Of a stretch of 64,000 bases of DNA, positions 1-10,483 are shown piece after piece (within the stretch, counting starts at the first letter, position 1; each line of letters begins with the position of its first letter). Origin of the DNA: Strobilurus pachycystidiatus. Its lineage: Eukaryota; Basidiomycota; Agaricomycetes; Agaricales; Physalacriaceae. The translations under genes were made by a program, and so were the position numbers. The stretch spans positions 2,914,001-2,978,000 of the forward strand of contig JAHLMK010000001.1 of the NCBI GenBank assembly GCA_019915135.1, read 5' to 3'. The notes under the pieces are model-generated. The model was not told where the DNA came from. It saw only the letters and a program-made list of their open reading frames with translations, and made no database searches.

Positions 1-521
1 AACTGGGATGTTGAATGTGACAACTATATCCGTGTTTTTCTCGGTGACACGGTATATGGCCATCAGGATGAGGACGTCGTCCAGTGTGTGGCGATTGAAT
101 TTGCGGACGCGTTGAGTTCCGGCAAGTACGATGACGGCTGGTGTGGGATCGCCTCTATCGTTGGGGATGAGGTCGACGGACGTGACTTCCGACTCCTCGG
201 CTGAATTGTCGTGGGCCAGCGAGTCGAAGTGGAATCTAAGGCCAAAAGACGTTATTCATCTTGTACAATCAACGGAGGGATTGCACTTCACTTGGCTGCC
301 TCGCGGAATTCTGGGGGATCGACCCTTTGCAAGATCTCTACGATGATACTGGCACTAGAATCGGGGTACAAGAAGACCTCTTGGGTGTCTGGAACTTGGC
401 GGATGTCGCTGTGGAGGGTCAGATGGGCAGGCGGCCATTAAACAACGGCTTACGAGGCATCAATAAGAGTACTGGGAGCGATTGCAGTGATTGCACCTCC
501 AAAAAGTTCTCGGGTAGACAT
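1..521 (-). CDS. MOG1: MOG1-like Ran-binding nuclear import factor (3' end cut by window)
   Basis: Exons on the minus strand are 454-521, 292-408 and 1-235; the C-terminus lies outside the window. The protein begins MSTRELFGGAITAIAP and continues through DIRQVPDTQEVFLYPD, which matches the Mog1 signature (GGAI near the N-terminus, then R-VPDTQEV). A core strand reads VIVLAGTQRV, and the visible end DIVVTFNIPV matches the DVVISINVP strand of the family. Mog1/RANGRF binds Ran GTPase in the nucleus and helps release nucleotide during import; that role comes from the family, not from this sequence. Both introns have GT..AG ends and keep frame. The start is the only Met that gives the conserved N-terminus. 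It is transcribed divergently from NDC80, with about 200 bases between start codons. Identification is strong although the gene is partial. Confidence 0.9.
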
Positions 522-720
522 GGTTATGGATAGAGAAGGAGGAGAAACAGCTCGGCTTTTGTCAGATCAAAAGTTCGGTCGCGATCGCAAGAGTCACCTG
601 AGCTTAGTCAAGTGTGACTGATGATCATTTTGACGTGCTTTGCCTTCAACAACAACCGCGATCCCACGCGCGGTGATAGAGGTACTCCCACCACCGCGTT
701 CGCACCAGCACGCGTCAAAT
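522..720. promoter_or_regulatory. short divergent promoter between MOG1 and NDC80
   Basis: Only 199 bases separate the two start codons, so both 5' leaders and promoters must share this stretch. I see no clear TATA box. An in-frame ATG at 640 upstream of the chosen NDC80 start would add 27 residues if used. Confidence 0.5.
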
Positions 721-2992
721 ATGGACTCTCGCCGGCGCTCGGCGATGCCTCCGCCAGACACTCTCCCTGGTGGTCGCTCGAACATTCCGGTGCCTGCGAT
801 GGCCAAGAAACAACCCCCGTCCGCCTCGATGGGACGCCCGTCTCTGGCCAACCCGATGCGCACGCCTTACTCAAGTCAAGGATCTGGCAGCAGTCGTCAG
901 TCCATGTATCGCTCGCAGGGCCAGAACCCGCTTCTGGCCAGCGCATCCAAGCCCTCGTTCGGGCGGACACCCAATAACAGGTGTGTGTCGCGGTGTTGGA
1001 CAATGGACGCGTTTGACGTTGTCGCAGTAGCACACGCCGTACATCTCTGTGGCCCGGAGCCTCTGGCTCCTCTCAATCGAGCCAATCTCTGAAGGATCCT
1101 CGTCCTCTTCGCGACAAAGCTTTTCAAGCGACAATGCGACAGGATGTCCTTGCCCATCTCCAGCAAGCAGGTGTCGACATAACCATGTCGACTCTTACCA
1201 ACATCAAATCTAAAGACTATGGAATCATATTCGAATGGTTGGTTCTTGATTTAGATCCATGTTACCCCTTCGCGCCCGATGCCAAGCTGGAGGAGTATTT
1301 CAAACCGACCTTGACTTCACTTCGCTATCCGTACGTGTCGGCGCTGGACCCGAAATGGCTAGTCGCCCCGGCCAGCATGCACTCGTGGCCGACTCTTCTG
1401 GGTGTTCTTCACTGGCTTGTGAAACTCGCCGATGTAAGTAATCTGTTTGACAAGGCGACGCGTTTCTGAACTGGTACAGACCCACATCCGTTATGAGAAA
1501 AGCAACCACCCTACGGTTCAGGCAACCAGTGATATTCCCGATGAATTCGAAGATCCGCTGGACCATAGAGCCATCGTCTTCGAGTTCTTCGAAACGGCTT
1601 ATGCGATGTGGCTCAACTACAATGATGACATGATCGAGGCCAAACAACTACTCGAGGAGCGTTATGGTATGTCTATCTAGATGCGGCTGCACTGTGCTTA
1701 CTCTAATCTCAAGGGAAGAAGAATGAACGAATAGAAAGCGATCTGGAGGAGAAACGCAAGATGGTGGATGACGCAAAGATTGAGTATGACAAGCTGAAGA
1801 AGTCTGCGGTACGCTCACCCGCTTGCCCCGACGCATTGATTGTTTACGCCTCCAAAGGCGCCAATAGCAACTCTTCAGAACGAGCACTCGCTCTTGAAAG
1901 GGGACTTTGAGAAGTTCCAGAAAATCCTACATCAATACGCAAACCGAAAGACCAAATCGATCGAGACGATAGCCCATGAGAGAGCGGAGTTGGCGAGAAA
2001 AGGTCAATGTCCAAGCAAATTCGTGGAGAAAATGACGCTCATCGTCGCCATTAGAGGACCAATTGATACACATGAAAACGGAGCTCGAGAAACTGAACCA
2101 CGTCGTGGAGGTGCAGAATCTCACGCCAGAGGAAGTCCTCCGTATGAACAATGATCACGAAATCCTTTCGCGGAACCTGGAAGAGCTGGGAAAGAAAATT
2201 GCGGAAACGAATCGGGTTGTCATGAACCTGGAAGTAACCGTAACAAACAGGGCTGCTGCAACCGAGGAGGCCCTCGAAACTTACATGGCCATGCTCTCGT
2301 CGCTGGGCCTATTTCCTCCCTTGCCAGAACCATTCGAGAATGTTGACTTTACTCTCGAGCTCAACACCGCTGCCTCGAATCCGCAAGCGCTTCTTTTAGG
2401 TGCCGAAATCAAAACTGTCATCAAACCTCAGTTGAACGTGGTTGCGGAAACCAAACGTATGGAGCGCGCAGACGTCGAGAACGAACGGCTCAAAGTAGAC
2501 GATGAACTTGACCGGCTCATGACAGAATGCGAAAATATCGATTTGGACACAATAGAAGTGGAGAAGAAAGTGGCAGCTCTGAACCATCAATCAGATGCTT
2601 TACGAGACGTGAGATGCCTTTTACCTCTATCGTTCATCCTTCTGACAGCCGCGCTAGGCCGCTCAACAAGAAGTGCACGACGCAAATAAGGAAGCTGAGC
2701 GTTTGGAGCATGATCTGGCACATGCACGAACCGTAGCCATGTCCAATGGATTGAGCGTCAAGCATCGACTGCAGGCACTTCACATCCAGTCAGCAGATGT
2801 TATTCTTTTCGTTGACTCAAAAATCTGACATGTCATTCAAGATATCAGGAACAGGTTGAGAAGGTCCTGAAATTGAAGGAACAGACGGTTCGTGCGATAA
2901 TCAAGTGTAGCCACGATATCGCCATGTTCAAGAACGAGGTCTCTCGAAATCTCGCCGACGTGAAAGACTTTGCGGAGTCGGAGAGTTCATAG
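721..2992 (+). CDS. NDC80: NDC80/HEC1 outer-kinetochore protein
   Basis: Eight exons: 721-982, 1060-1433, 1480-1666, 1714-1808, 1858-2002, 2055-2608, 2658-2788, 2842-2992; all phases agree, giving 632 residues. After a basic Ser/Pro-rich tail comes the Ndc80 calponin-homology region: KDPRPLRDKAFQATMRQ, then IIFEWLVLDLDPCYPF, LRYPYVS and LLGVLHWLVKLAD. The rest is charged, heptad-rich coiled coil, as expected for the long rod that pairs with Nuf2. The protein binds microtubules within the Ndc80-Nuf2-Spc24-Spc25 complex at kinetochores. The 721 Met (MDSRRRS) is preferred because basic residues follow directly; an upstream in-frame Met at 640 is possible. The exon 1 donor (T|gtgtgtcg) is one of several overlapping GT sites and was chosen to hold frame. 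The family call is secure. Confidence 0.93.
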
Positions 2993-3174
2993 TTTTGATT
3001 TACGCATGTATGTACGTTGTTCATGTCTTCTTTTCCTGTATCATTACTGGGTTCCGTCTCGGAAGCTGTATCAATTCAAGAACGATATCTAGGGTTCCTT
3101 TACCGGGCCGCCGGTGATGACACAGGCGAAGTGCGCTTTCTTCAATAAGCGGGTAACTTGGTGTCTCTTTGTCC

Positions 3175-4358
3175 TAGTCTCATACCCGACGGTCATAGCC
3201 ACCCTCAAAGGGAACCCGGCTATGACCAAAACTTTGTGTGATGTGACCACTCGACTCTGCAAATGGCAGTTGAAATGCATCCTTTGGCAGAGGGGAACGT
3301 GACCCCGAGAACGCCGAACGCATCACCCTGCCAAACTGATTTGGTCGATCCCAGACGGTCATATACGTTCGGCGTTCTCGGGGTCACGTTCCCCTCTGCC
3401 AAAGGATGCATTTCACCAGACTCCTTCCCATTCGCTATAACACCCAGCAAAGTCATCCTAAATCCTGTAGCGAAATACTCAGTCCTAAATAATATCCCCT
3501 ACATGAGTTTTTGTACTGACACTGACATGATTCGAACCCTCGCTTGATCAATTGATGGTATTATATAATCGAAACCTTAATGACTTTGCTAAGGTGTTAT
3601 AGCGACTGGCATAACTTGTCCCCTTCCGCTTGGCTTGTTTGGCATCGTCGCTGCTGGCCCTCTGGCCCCCGCCCACCTGCACTCCCTGTTCCTTACCACT
3701 TTTGTATCTCAAACCTCCATGAATGACATTGTATCATCAAATTACCTCCTGTGCCTGCAGTTAGGCCGTGTAATTATCGTGTTGAGTAGAATGTTGGGTA
3801 TTACCGACGCAAATGTCGGGACTCGGGACCCAATTTGGAAGTGAGTGCATTTGCAAGGCGGTCGCACCAATTTACTGCATTCATCAACCCGGAAGCCAAA
3901 AAAAAATTAAAATGAGAACCAGTATGATCCGAGGCATATATACAAGTCAATTGAGGCATGGATAGGGGACGGATGAAGGCTGCAGCGGGTGATACAGCAA
4001 GTGATGCAGCACTGAGGAATGCGCAAGGTGACCAAACACGGCACAACAGGTCCGACAAGTTATGCCAGTCGCTATAACACCTTAGCAAAGTCATTAAGGT
4101 TTCGATTATATAATACCATCAATTGATCAGACGAGGGTTCGAATCATGACAATAACAATATTCATTTCAAGTTCATATTATCATTTATGTTTGAGTATCT
4201 CGCTCTAGGAGTCAAGGTGACTTTGCTAGGTGTTATAGCGAATGGGAAGGAGTCTGGCATTTCACTGCCATTTGCAGAGTCGAGTGGTCACATCACACAA
4301 AGTGTTGGTCATAGCCGGGTTCCCTTTTAGGGTGGCTAGACCGTCGGGTATGAGACTA
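3175..4358. mobile_element. non-autonomous DNA transposon with long inverted repeats (Mutator-like)
   Basis: The element is bounded by 9-base direct repeats TCTTTGTCC at 3166-3174 and 4359-4367. Both ends start TAGTCTCATACCCGACGG reading inward. The terminal inverted repeats are about 310 bases: 4049-4358 on the right, and 3175-3622 on the left, where a hairpin of about 143 bases is inserted at 3272-3414. The innermost ~95 bases of each arm (3525-3622 and 4049-4151) are almost identical. The middle (about 3623-4048) has no credible coding sequence. A 9-base duplication with long TIRs is typical of Mutator-like elements; that class is inferred because no transposase is present. A motif like CTTTGCTAGGTGTTATAGCG occurs four times, twice in each arm. 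Confidence 0.8.
3272..3414. mobile_element. perfect 49-base inverted repeat (hairpin) nested in the left TIR
   Basis: Bases 3272-3320 and 3366-3414 are exact reverse complements (49 of 49) around a 45-base spacer. The opposite TIR of the host element (near 4255-4262) lacks this segment, so it is a later insertion or a local fold-back duplication. It resembles a tiny foldback MITE. The perfect pairing suggests recent origin or correction between arms. Confidence 0.8.
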
Positions 4359-4367
4359 TCTTTGTCC

Positions 4368-4944
4368 GAAATCTAAACTTAGTCAGACGTCGAAAAAACT
4401 ATCCTCCTGGGTGAACATACACTACAATTGGCTTGCGCACAATGTGGATGCCAGCCCGGTGTCCGGCTGTATTATCCTTCGCCGATATCTTTATTGCGAA
4501 CCGCGTGAGTTTCAATTCAGCTTCGTCGAAGTACTCAAGGATCCCAGATCCGTTAATTGCTTTGTAATGGTTTTTGGGACCCCTGTACGTTTGGTAGCAT
4601 GGCGGACTCTCAACGTACGGACCTGGTGTTGACAGACTTCCACTTGTGGCGCGAAAACATTTTCCCAAGCAGACACTGCCCAATGACATGTCGAGCAAAC
4701 AAGCTACCGTGAGTTCTTCAGCTGTCAATCATGACCGGACATCGGTAAGAAAGTTTCCGCCTGAACCACGCACCGTACTGGAACGCATTCTCCAGAAGAT
4801 CTTACCCAAAATGAACTCGCTATCGTGGAGTTCTTTCGTCATCTTCCTGCGAGAGGCGGATAAGAAGAAGAAGAAATGGCGCATCCGTCTGCGTGTGCCC
4901 CTCTCACATTCATCCGAATTACTGGCGTCCTGGCTGGTCAAACG
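4368..4944. other. gene-free stretch between transposon and TmpA-like gene
   Basis: It holds short open frames on both strands (for example 4399-4728 minus) with no recognisable domain. It presumably contains the promoter and leader of the gene starting at 4945; an upstream exon of that gene cannot be excluded. Confidence 0.4.
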
Positions 4945-7127
4945 ATGTCTACTGCCTTGCTTAATGATGCTGAGTTGGGTCAGGCCGTGGTTGTACCGAC
5001 ACTGGAAGTGAGGATGCCGGTCTCTGTCCCCGTCTCCGTCTCCGACGTCTCTACATCTCCGAGCGAGAAGAAAGATGTTGGTGCCATCGCCATCGCCGCC
5101 CCGCCCAAACCTGCGAAGAGAAAAGCCTCTAAATGGACTATCTGGACGCTATGGTTCAACACATATCGGTCGGTTACCCCTGAGGATCCTCGGATACCAC
5201 GACTGAACTGTGCAATAGAAAGTTCTTTGCCTTCACCTTCGGCCTGAACATGATTGGTCTCGTACTGGCGGCGACTGGGCACTTCCCATACGCGATCAAG
5301 TTTTCTGGCGCCATGGTTGTCGGGAACCTCAACTTCGCCATTCTCATGCGAAATGAGATTTTTGGCCGTTGCCTGTACTGGATTGTCAACACACTTTTTG
5401 CCAAGGTCTGTCAGCATCTGCACTTCGGTCTTCGTGCTCACATATCCACAGTGGACGCCACTATGGTGGCGTTTGGGCTGCACGTCAGTGTTACAGGTGA
5501 GCGTCTATATTGCGCTTACCTCTTGCCTGATACTCAAAGAGACTCCCCCCAGCACCTCGGAGGCATCCACAGCGGATGCGCTTTATCCGGGTGTGTCTGG
5601 CTCCTTTACAAAGTCATCAACATATTCCGAAACCTCGACGTACAACACGATGCCGTTGTGGTCCTCGGAGTGATGACCAGTATTGCGGTAATGATTAGCG
5701 CTCTCAGTGCCTTTCCATGGGTTCGAAACACTCATCACAAGTGAGCAAGCTCATCAGACTAGTTCAACCTAACCTCGGAAGACTCACCGGGTATTCAGTG
5801 TTTTTGAGCGCCACCATCGATTTGTCGGTTGGATTGGGCTCTTCTGTACATGTAAGCGACCCTCAAGAGCTCTTGTTGCTTCAAATGAACGGTATCGCAG
5901 GGGCGTTCGTCATTCTCGGTGATACCTATAATCCTATCACTCACCAATGGGATTTGAACGGTGTCGATTTGATACGCCACCAAGACTTCTGGTTCACGGT
6001 AGGGATGACGACGTTGTGAGTCCCAGTGTCTTTGCCCCGAGCGAATCATTTGCCGACTATACGCAGTGTTGCCTTACCGTGGATATGCGTTCGCGAGGTG
6101 GACGTTGATATTGAGCTAGTTCGTCTCATCTCTCTCGTAGACCTACCTTTCCGTGACCTTACATTCTCTCTAGCCATCGCCGAAAGTTGCAATCATTCGG
6201 TTCAAACGAGGAATGCAACAAGGTCTTCTCGGACGCATTAGTCGCTCTTCGATTATGGAGTACCATGCTTTCGGTATTGTCTCGTAAGTGCCCTTTGAAA
6301 CGCCTCATCCAAGACACCGAAAGTGCGTCAGGGAGGGCACACATGCCCAGTACCATTACATGATAGCAGGCGTACAAGGTATGAAGTTCTTCAGATGTAT
6401 TTCTGGCTGAGACCGACCAACCTCGTGTTACATTCCAGGTGATTTCACAAAAAGTCTTGTGAACGATCCTCCGAAAACACTGTGGACGCGCGAAGTGAAG
6501 GTGTGTCATGCACGTCAGGCCGAGACTATCATATGAACCGTTCGACCTAGTTCGCAGGGGTATCCAACACCTCAACACTGTACAAACGAGGCGTTCGTGT
6601 GTGTACTGGTACGGGAATAGGTGCAGCGCTGTCCACTTGCTTACAGTCGCCGGATTGGTATGTCGTTATTTTTGTTCTCAAAGTATAGCACTAAGATAGC
6701 GCAGGTTCTTGATCTGGATTGGTATGTAAGAACTTTCTAAGTTTCGATTTGCTTTCCTTATTCAATGCAGGCTCTGACCAAGAGAAGACGTTTGGACCAA
6801 CAATCAGTGGTCTCATTCATAAGCATCTAGGTCCCGAGCGTCTCATCCTGTGGGATAGCAAAAAACGCGGAGGCCGTCCAGATACCATGAAACTAGTCGA
6901 GGATGCTTACCGGTCTTGGAACGCAGAAGGTGGGTCACATTGTTTATTGTATAGTGCTGCTTCTTACTCTTCGATCTTCCGAAGTCGTTTTCATAACCTC
7001 AAACTACATCGGAAACACAGAGATAATGCGGGGTTGCAAGGAAGCCGGTATACCAGCCTTTGGCACGCTGTGGGATTTCGTGAGTGATCTTCCCACTGAG
7101 CCTGGGACCGAACTGATAGCGCCATAG
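4945..7127 (+). CDS. tmpA: TmpA-like integral membrane oxidoreductase
   Basis: Fourteen exons with consistent phases give about 502 residues: 4945-5168, 5219-5405, 5452-5496, 5553-5740, 5799-5851, 5901-6015, 6067-6118, 6174-6283, 6332-6378, 6439-6500, 6551-6657, 6705-6721, 6771-6929, 6985-7127. A low-complexity N-terminus precedes several hydrophobic segments (FGLNMIGLVLAATGHF; LGGIHSGCALSGCVWLLYK, whose histidine could bind haem; FVGWIGLFCTW). The C-terminal half carries the nucleotide-binding-like stretch VRVCTGTGIGAALST and ends near EAGIPAFGTLWDF. These are hallmarks of the fungal TmpA family (Aspergillus TmpA, linked to conidiation signalling), which is related to ferric-reductase-type flavoproteins. 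Some databases label such proteins as peptide synthetases, but no adenylation or carrier domain is visible here. One exon is only 17 bases (6705-6721). The start is the least certain point. Confidence 0.8.
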
Positions 7128-7280
7128 TAGTAGTCATGGTGCGAACTGTCCCCAGACGGTTAAGGTAGAGCTTTGCCTATAGCATATCATCATACTCTAG
7201 ACGTTTAGTCACTTGTGCCGAATTGCGACATACCTTACGCGAAGATGTCCGCCATTACACTTTGAATAAACCTACATTAT

Positions 7281-8446
7281 TTACGAGATCGCGTGCTTCA
7301 GAATCTTCCCCGATTTTCCCATCCATGGCCATCGACGCTTCAAGTCCACCGTCTCATTGGGTTTCAGAGCGACCCCTCGACGAGCAAGCTCAGCCACGAT
7401 TCTGGAGATGTTCCGAGAGTCCTTTGAGTAGCTATGTAAGTATACAGCGCTGCACGATATATGACACAGCTTACATCCAGGCCAGAATGGAGATTTCCTT
7501 GGAAGGGTGAGAGTTGCAGAGCCTCCAGCTGGTCGACGAGTTTTATTGATCGTGTTGTTGCAAGTGACCTATGTTTCTGTGGGCCGCAGATAGAAGCAGC
7601 AAGTAACATAGTTCGACTTGACAATTACCTTGGAATACAGATACGATTTTACCAGCTTCCTCGTATCGATGAGATTGACGATCAGCCAGTTGGGAGGGAC
7701 AATCTTTTTTGTGGCCGTATAAGACAGCAATCCCTTCGTTGTAAGATATTCTGCAGACCTTGGAGATGAAACACTGCTTGAGTAGATGGTCCCGAAGGTC
7801 CCAAGGTCCATCTGTACACCAACAGAACCGAGCTACGCTGCTGCCTGTGGCATCAATGATATCATTTTTGATTAGGAACGCTTTCAGGAGTGCTAGGGCG
7901 TCTGTGAAAGTCGGTGCGACGTCGACTTGATCCTATAATAGGGTATCAATGCGCTTGTAAAACACGCTGTCGGACAAGTAGCTCACCTGCGCGATACCGG
8001 TGAGCTCTGTGCAGAAAGAGGAAAGTTTCGGCCGCCATGTAGGTCGGACGAACGTTCTGAACTCGTCATGCATGACAAGTTCGCTCGCCGTGCCGTCCGA
8101 TTTCTTGTCCTCCCATCTCATCAAGACGACTGGAAATTCCTGGACAATGAATGTCACAAATATTCTTGTCTGCAAAATGAAACCTTACGATGATCTCATT
8201 TGGGTAGTCGAAACCCGAGCCACGCTCGCAGGTCCCTTCAAAATCTACGACCAAGAAAACATCAAAGGGCTGTTTGGTGGCGTAGGGTGCTTCTCGGGAG
8301 GCAAAGGGTCGACGTGGTGAAGTCGCGCGTGTGGCAGGACTCGTGGGATGTGTATCAGCTCGGACTCGACGCCACTTGCGCAGCACAAAAAACAGCCCAT
8401 AGCCAGATAAGAGCAATGCCAGGAGAATTAGACTTGACAAGAACAT
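7281..8446 (-). CDS. ERI1-like DEDDh 3'-5' exoribonuclease with N-terminal membrane anchor
   Basis: Six minus-strand exons: 8189-8446, 7987-8139, 7759-7932, 7653-7703, 7475-7576, 7281-7421; 292 residues. The catalytic set is complete: D68 and E70 in VVDFEGTCE, then EFPVVL, an aspartate in CWCTDGPWDLRDHL, and H242 with D247 in LHSGLDDSRN. The C-terminus ELARRG...RRWPWMGKSGKIL is also typical of ERI1/3'hExo/Snipper nucleases, which trim histone mRNA ends, rRNA or small RNAs in other organisms. Unusually, the protein opens with MFLSSLILLALLLSGYGLFF followed by basic residues, a predicted signal anchor, and has no SAP domain. It lies head-to-tail behind a histone H1 gene on the same strand, which may be chance. 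The family call is firm; substrate and location are inferred. Confidence 0.88.
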
Positions 8447-8685
8447 GTCATGGAGGCGAGGCTGAAGGAGGGTGGCTCGATCGCGATCAAGCCTTCGATC
8501 AGGCCGCGCAGTGGTCGCGCGTCTTATCCTCGTACTTATACACAAGTTATACACATGACAATTCCGGAACCAGACCGTAATGTTACATTTACAGAATACA
8601 ACATACACAAGAAGAAAGTAGAATAATATAGTACTCCAACATAGATATACGCCACGGATCAACCCTTCAAGAGAAAACAAGCGCT

Positions 8686-9872
8686 TCAAGCCTATTGCAA
8701 GCAATGTTAGACATCTCGCTCACCAAAGTCAACAATCGCATGACACACCTTCGCTTCCGGGACTTTCTTTGCAGGTGCCTTCTTCGCCGTCGACGCTTTG
8801 GCCGCCGTCTTCGAAGCTGGTTTGGTAGCCTTGGAAGCAGGCTTACCCTTGGAGGCAGGTTTAGCTTTGACAGTGCTCGACTTGGGGGTGACGACCTTAG
8901 CCTTTGGTACAGGCTTCTTTGCTGTGACCGCCTAATTATTATGGGGTGAGATTGCAAAGATAAGCTGAGACGAGTAAAATATACCTTCTTCGCAGTGGCA
9001 GACTTCTTAGCAGTCGAGGCTTTCTTCTCGGTAGCGGGTTTCTTTGCAGCAGCGACTTTCTTGGTAGTAGTAGTCGTCTTCTTCGCGGCCGGGGCTTTCT
9101 TGACGGGAGCTTTCTTCGCGGGGGCGGCCTTCAAAGCACGCCCAGACTTGGTGGCGGAGGGCTTTGCAGCTGCGGGTTTGGCTGTTGCCTTCTTGGCAGG
9201 AGCAGCCTTGGTAGTAGCAGCCTTGGTAGCGGTCGGTTTGGCTTTGACTACGGGTTTCTTGGCTGTGGTCGGGGTCACCGTCTTCTTGGCCACAGGTTTG
9301 GCGTTCTGCTCCACGGTTAGAATGATGACGCAGATGTTGAACCACGACGAGCACCTCTTTGGCAGCGTCAGAGCGGACCTTGGGCGCCAGTTTAACTTTT
9401 CCAGATGGCCCTAAGAGACAAGTGTAAGGCGAGGTTTGCGCAACAGCAATCCTTGATGGTGCCAACCTTTGGGGAGGACGAAGACGCCCTTCTCGCTCCC
9501 AGATTGAATCGCCCGATTGAGCTGGCTACTGGCGGCAGGGTTGATGTCGAGCTTGTACTTGGATTCGACAAACTGGAGGAGTGAGAATGTCACTAATCGG
9601 TCGGATGGGGTGAAGTCGGTCGTCTACCTTCTTGATCATTGGGCGCGATACACCGCCCCGAGCGTCCTCGGGATGCGCAGAGATACATTCCTATTGGACG
9701 TATGAGGCATAGTACTAAAGGCGAGCCTGAGAGGACACAGGGAGCCGGAGACAATGCCGACCTTGATCATGTCGACCCATGTTGGATGCGCCGACGTCTG
9801 AGACTTGGTCGTAGCAGTGGTGTTGGCCTTCTTGGCAGGCTTCACAGTTCGCTTCTTGGGAGCAGTAGACAT
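8686..9872 (-). CDS. linker histone H1 (copy 1)
   Basis: Exons on the minus strand: 9762-9872, 9628-9690, 9467-9572, 9355-9410, 8985-9308, 8749-8931 and probably a 6-base last exon 8686-8691; about 282 residues. A basic N-terminus leads to the H15 globular domain (HPTWVDMIKECISAH, SRPMIKKFVESKYKLD, LNRAIQSGSEKGVFVLPKG). A long Lys/Ala/Pro tail follows, with repeats such as APAKKAPVKKAPAAKK. The protein binds linker DNA and compacts chromatin. Intron positions match those of the second H1 gene at 13629-14730, so the two are paralogues. If the last intron is not removed, translation ends at 8707 with a short different tail; the Ala-stop micro-exon is preferred because the paralogue has the same arrangement. 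Confidence 0.9.
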
Positions 9873-10483
9873 AGCGATTCGATGTTTCGAGGGTAGGTCG
9901 ATTCGCGATGTGGTGGGTGGAGGGGTGAAGGGAGGAAAGGAGGAGCAAAGGCGGTCATTTCAACAGATTCTGCAGTCACGGGATCTCAAGCCTTGCGCAC
10001 GGTCCAGCAGGCATTGTACGGGCTATCCGCGGTGGGAAGACTATGGGAGTAGCGGATATCCACACAGAACATCGATGAAAGTTAGGTTTAGGCGCGGTTT
10101 GCGCCCAAAGACGCGTAGGAAGTGCAGAACGAAGGTCGATTGTAGAAGAGCACGTCCAGCCAATGAGCTCCCAGAGAGTGTCGCAGCGTGTCAGAGTTTT
10201 CAGCGAGAGGTTTAGAAGATCCAGAAGGGCTCTTCCTAAGTAGGGCAACGACTCGTAAACCTTTATTGGCATCGGCAATCGAGGAGCAGAGCAGGTCGTG
10301 ATAGCTCTGAGGCTTGGGCGACCAGAGCAGGAATTAGATCGAGCGCGGCATCTCTCGGCTCCAACCCCGGTCCATACCCTGCACTCTCACTGACAGCGGT
10401 GTCCAGACTCTTCCAATCACTTTCTAGAGTGCGTTGACCGCGTCTTATTTGGTGTCCCTCTCCGCCACCCGACCAGCAGTACA
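9873..10483. promoter_or_regulatory. divergent intergenic region between H1 copy 1 and the AMP-ligase-like gene
   Basis: These 611 bases separate two start codons facing away from each other and should hold both promoters. Open frames here (for example 9976-10278 minus) show no domain. The CACGTGAC motif seen in the H3/H1 promoter was not found. Confidence 0.45.

Noticed and set aside
3089..3547. Open frames on both strands over the hairpin (for example 3263-3547 plus)
   Set aside because: They are mirror-image products of the perfect inverted repeat and encode no recognisable protein.
4128..4150. tRNA-like B box (GGTTCGAATC) suggesting a tRNA gene or SINE in the left transposon
   Set aside because: The T-stem does not pair, no A box stands at a suitable distance, and the sequence belongs to the inverted repeat (its mirror is at 3530). 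It is taken as coincidence.
4945..7127. Non-ribosomal peptide synthetase
   Set aside because: Only the membrane and nucleotide-binding regions of a TmpA-like protein are present; no adenylation, thiolation or condensation motifs.
9976..10278. 101-codon minus-strand open frame between H1 and the ligase-like gene
   Set aside because: It lies in the only space available for two promoters and has no protein-like pattern.
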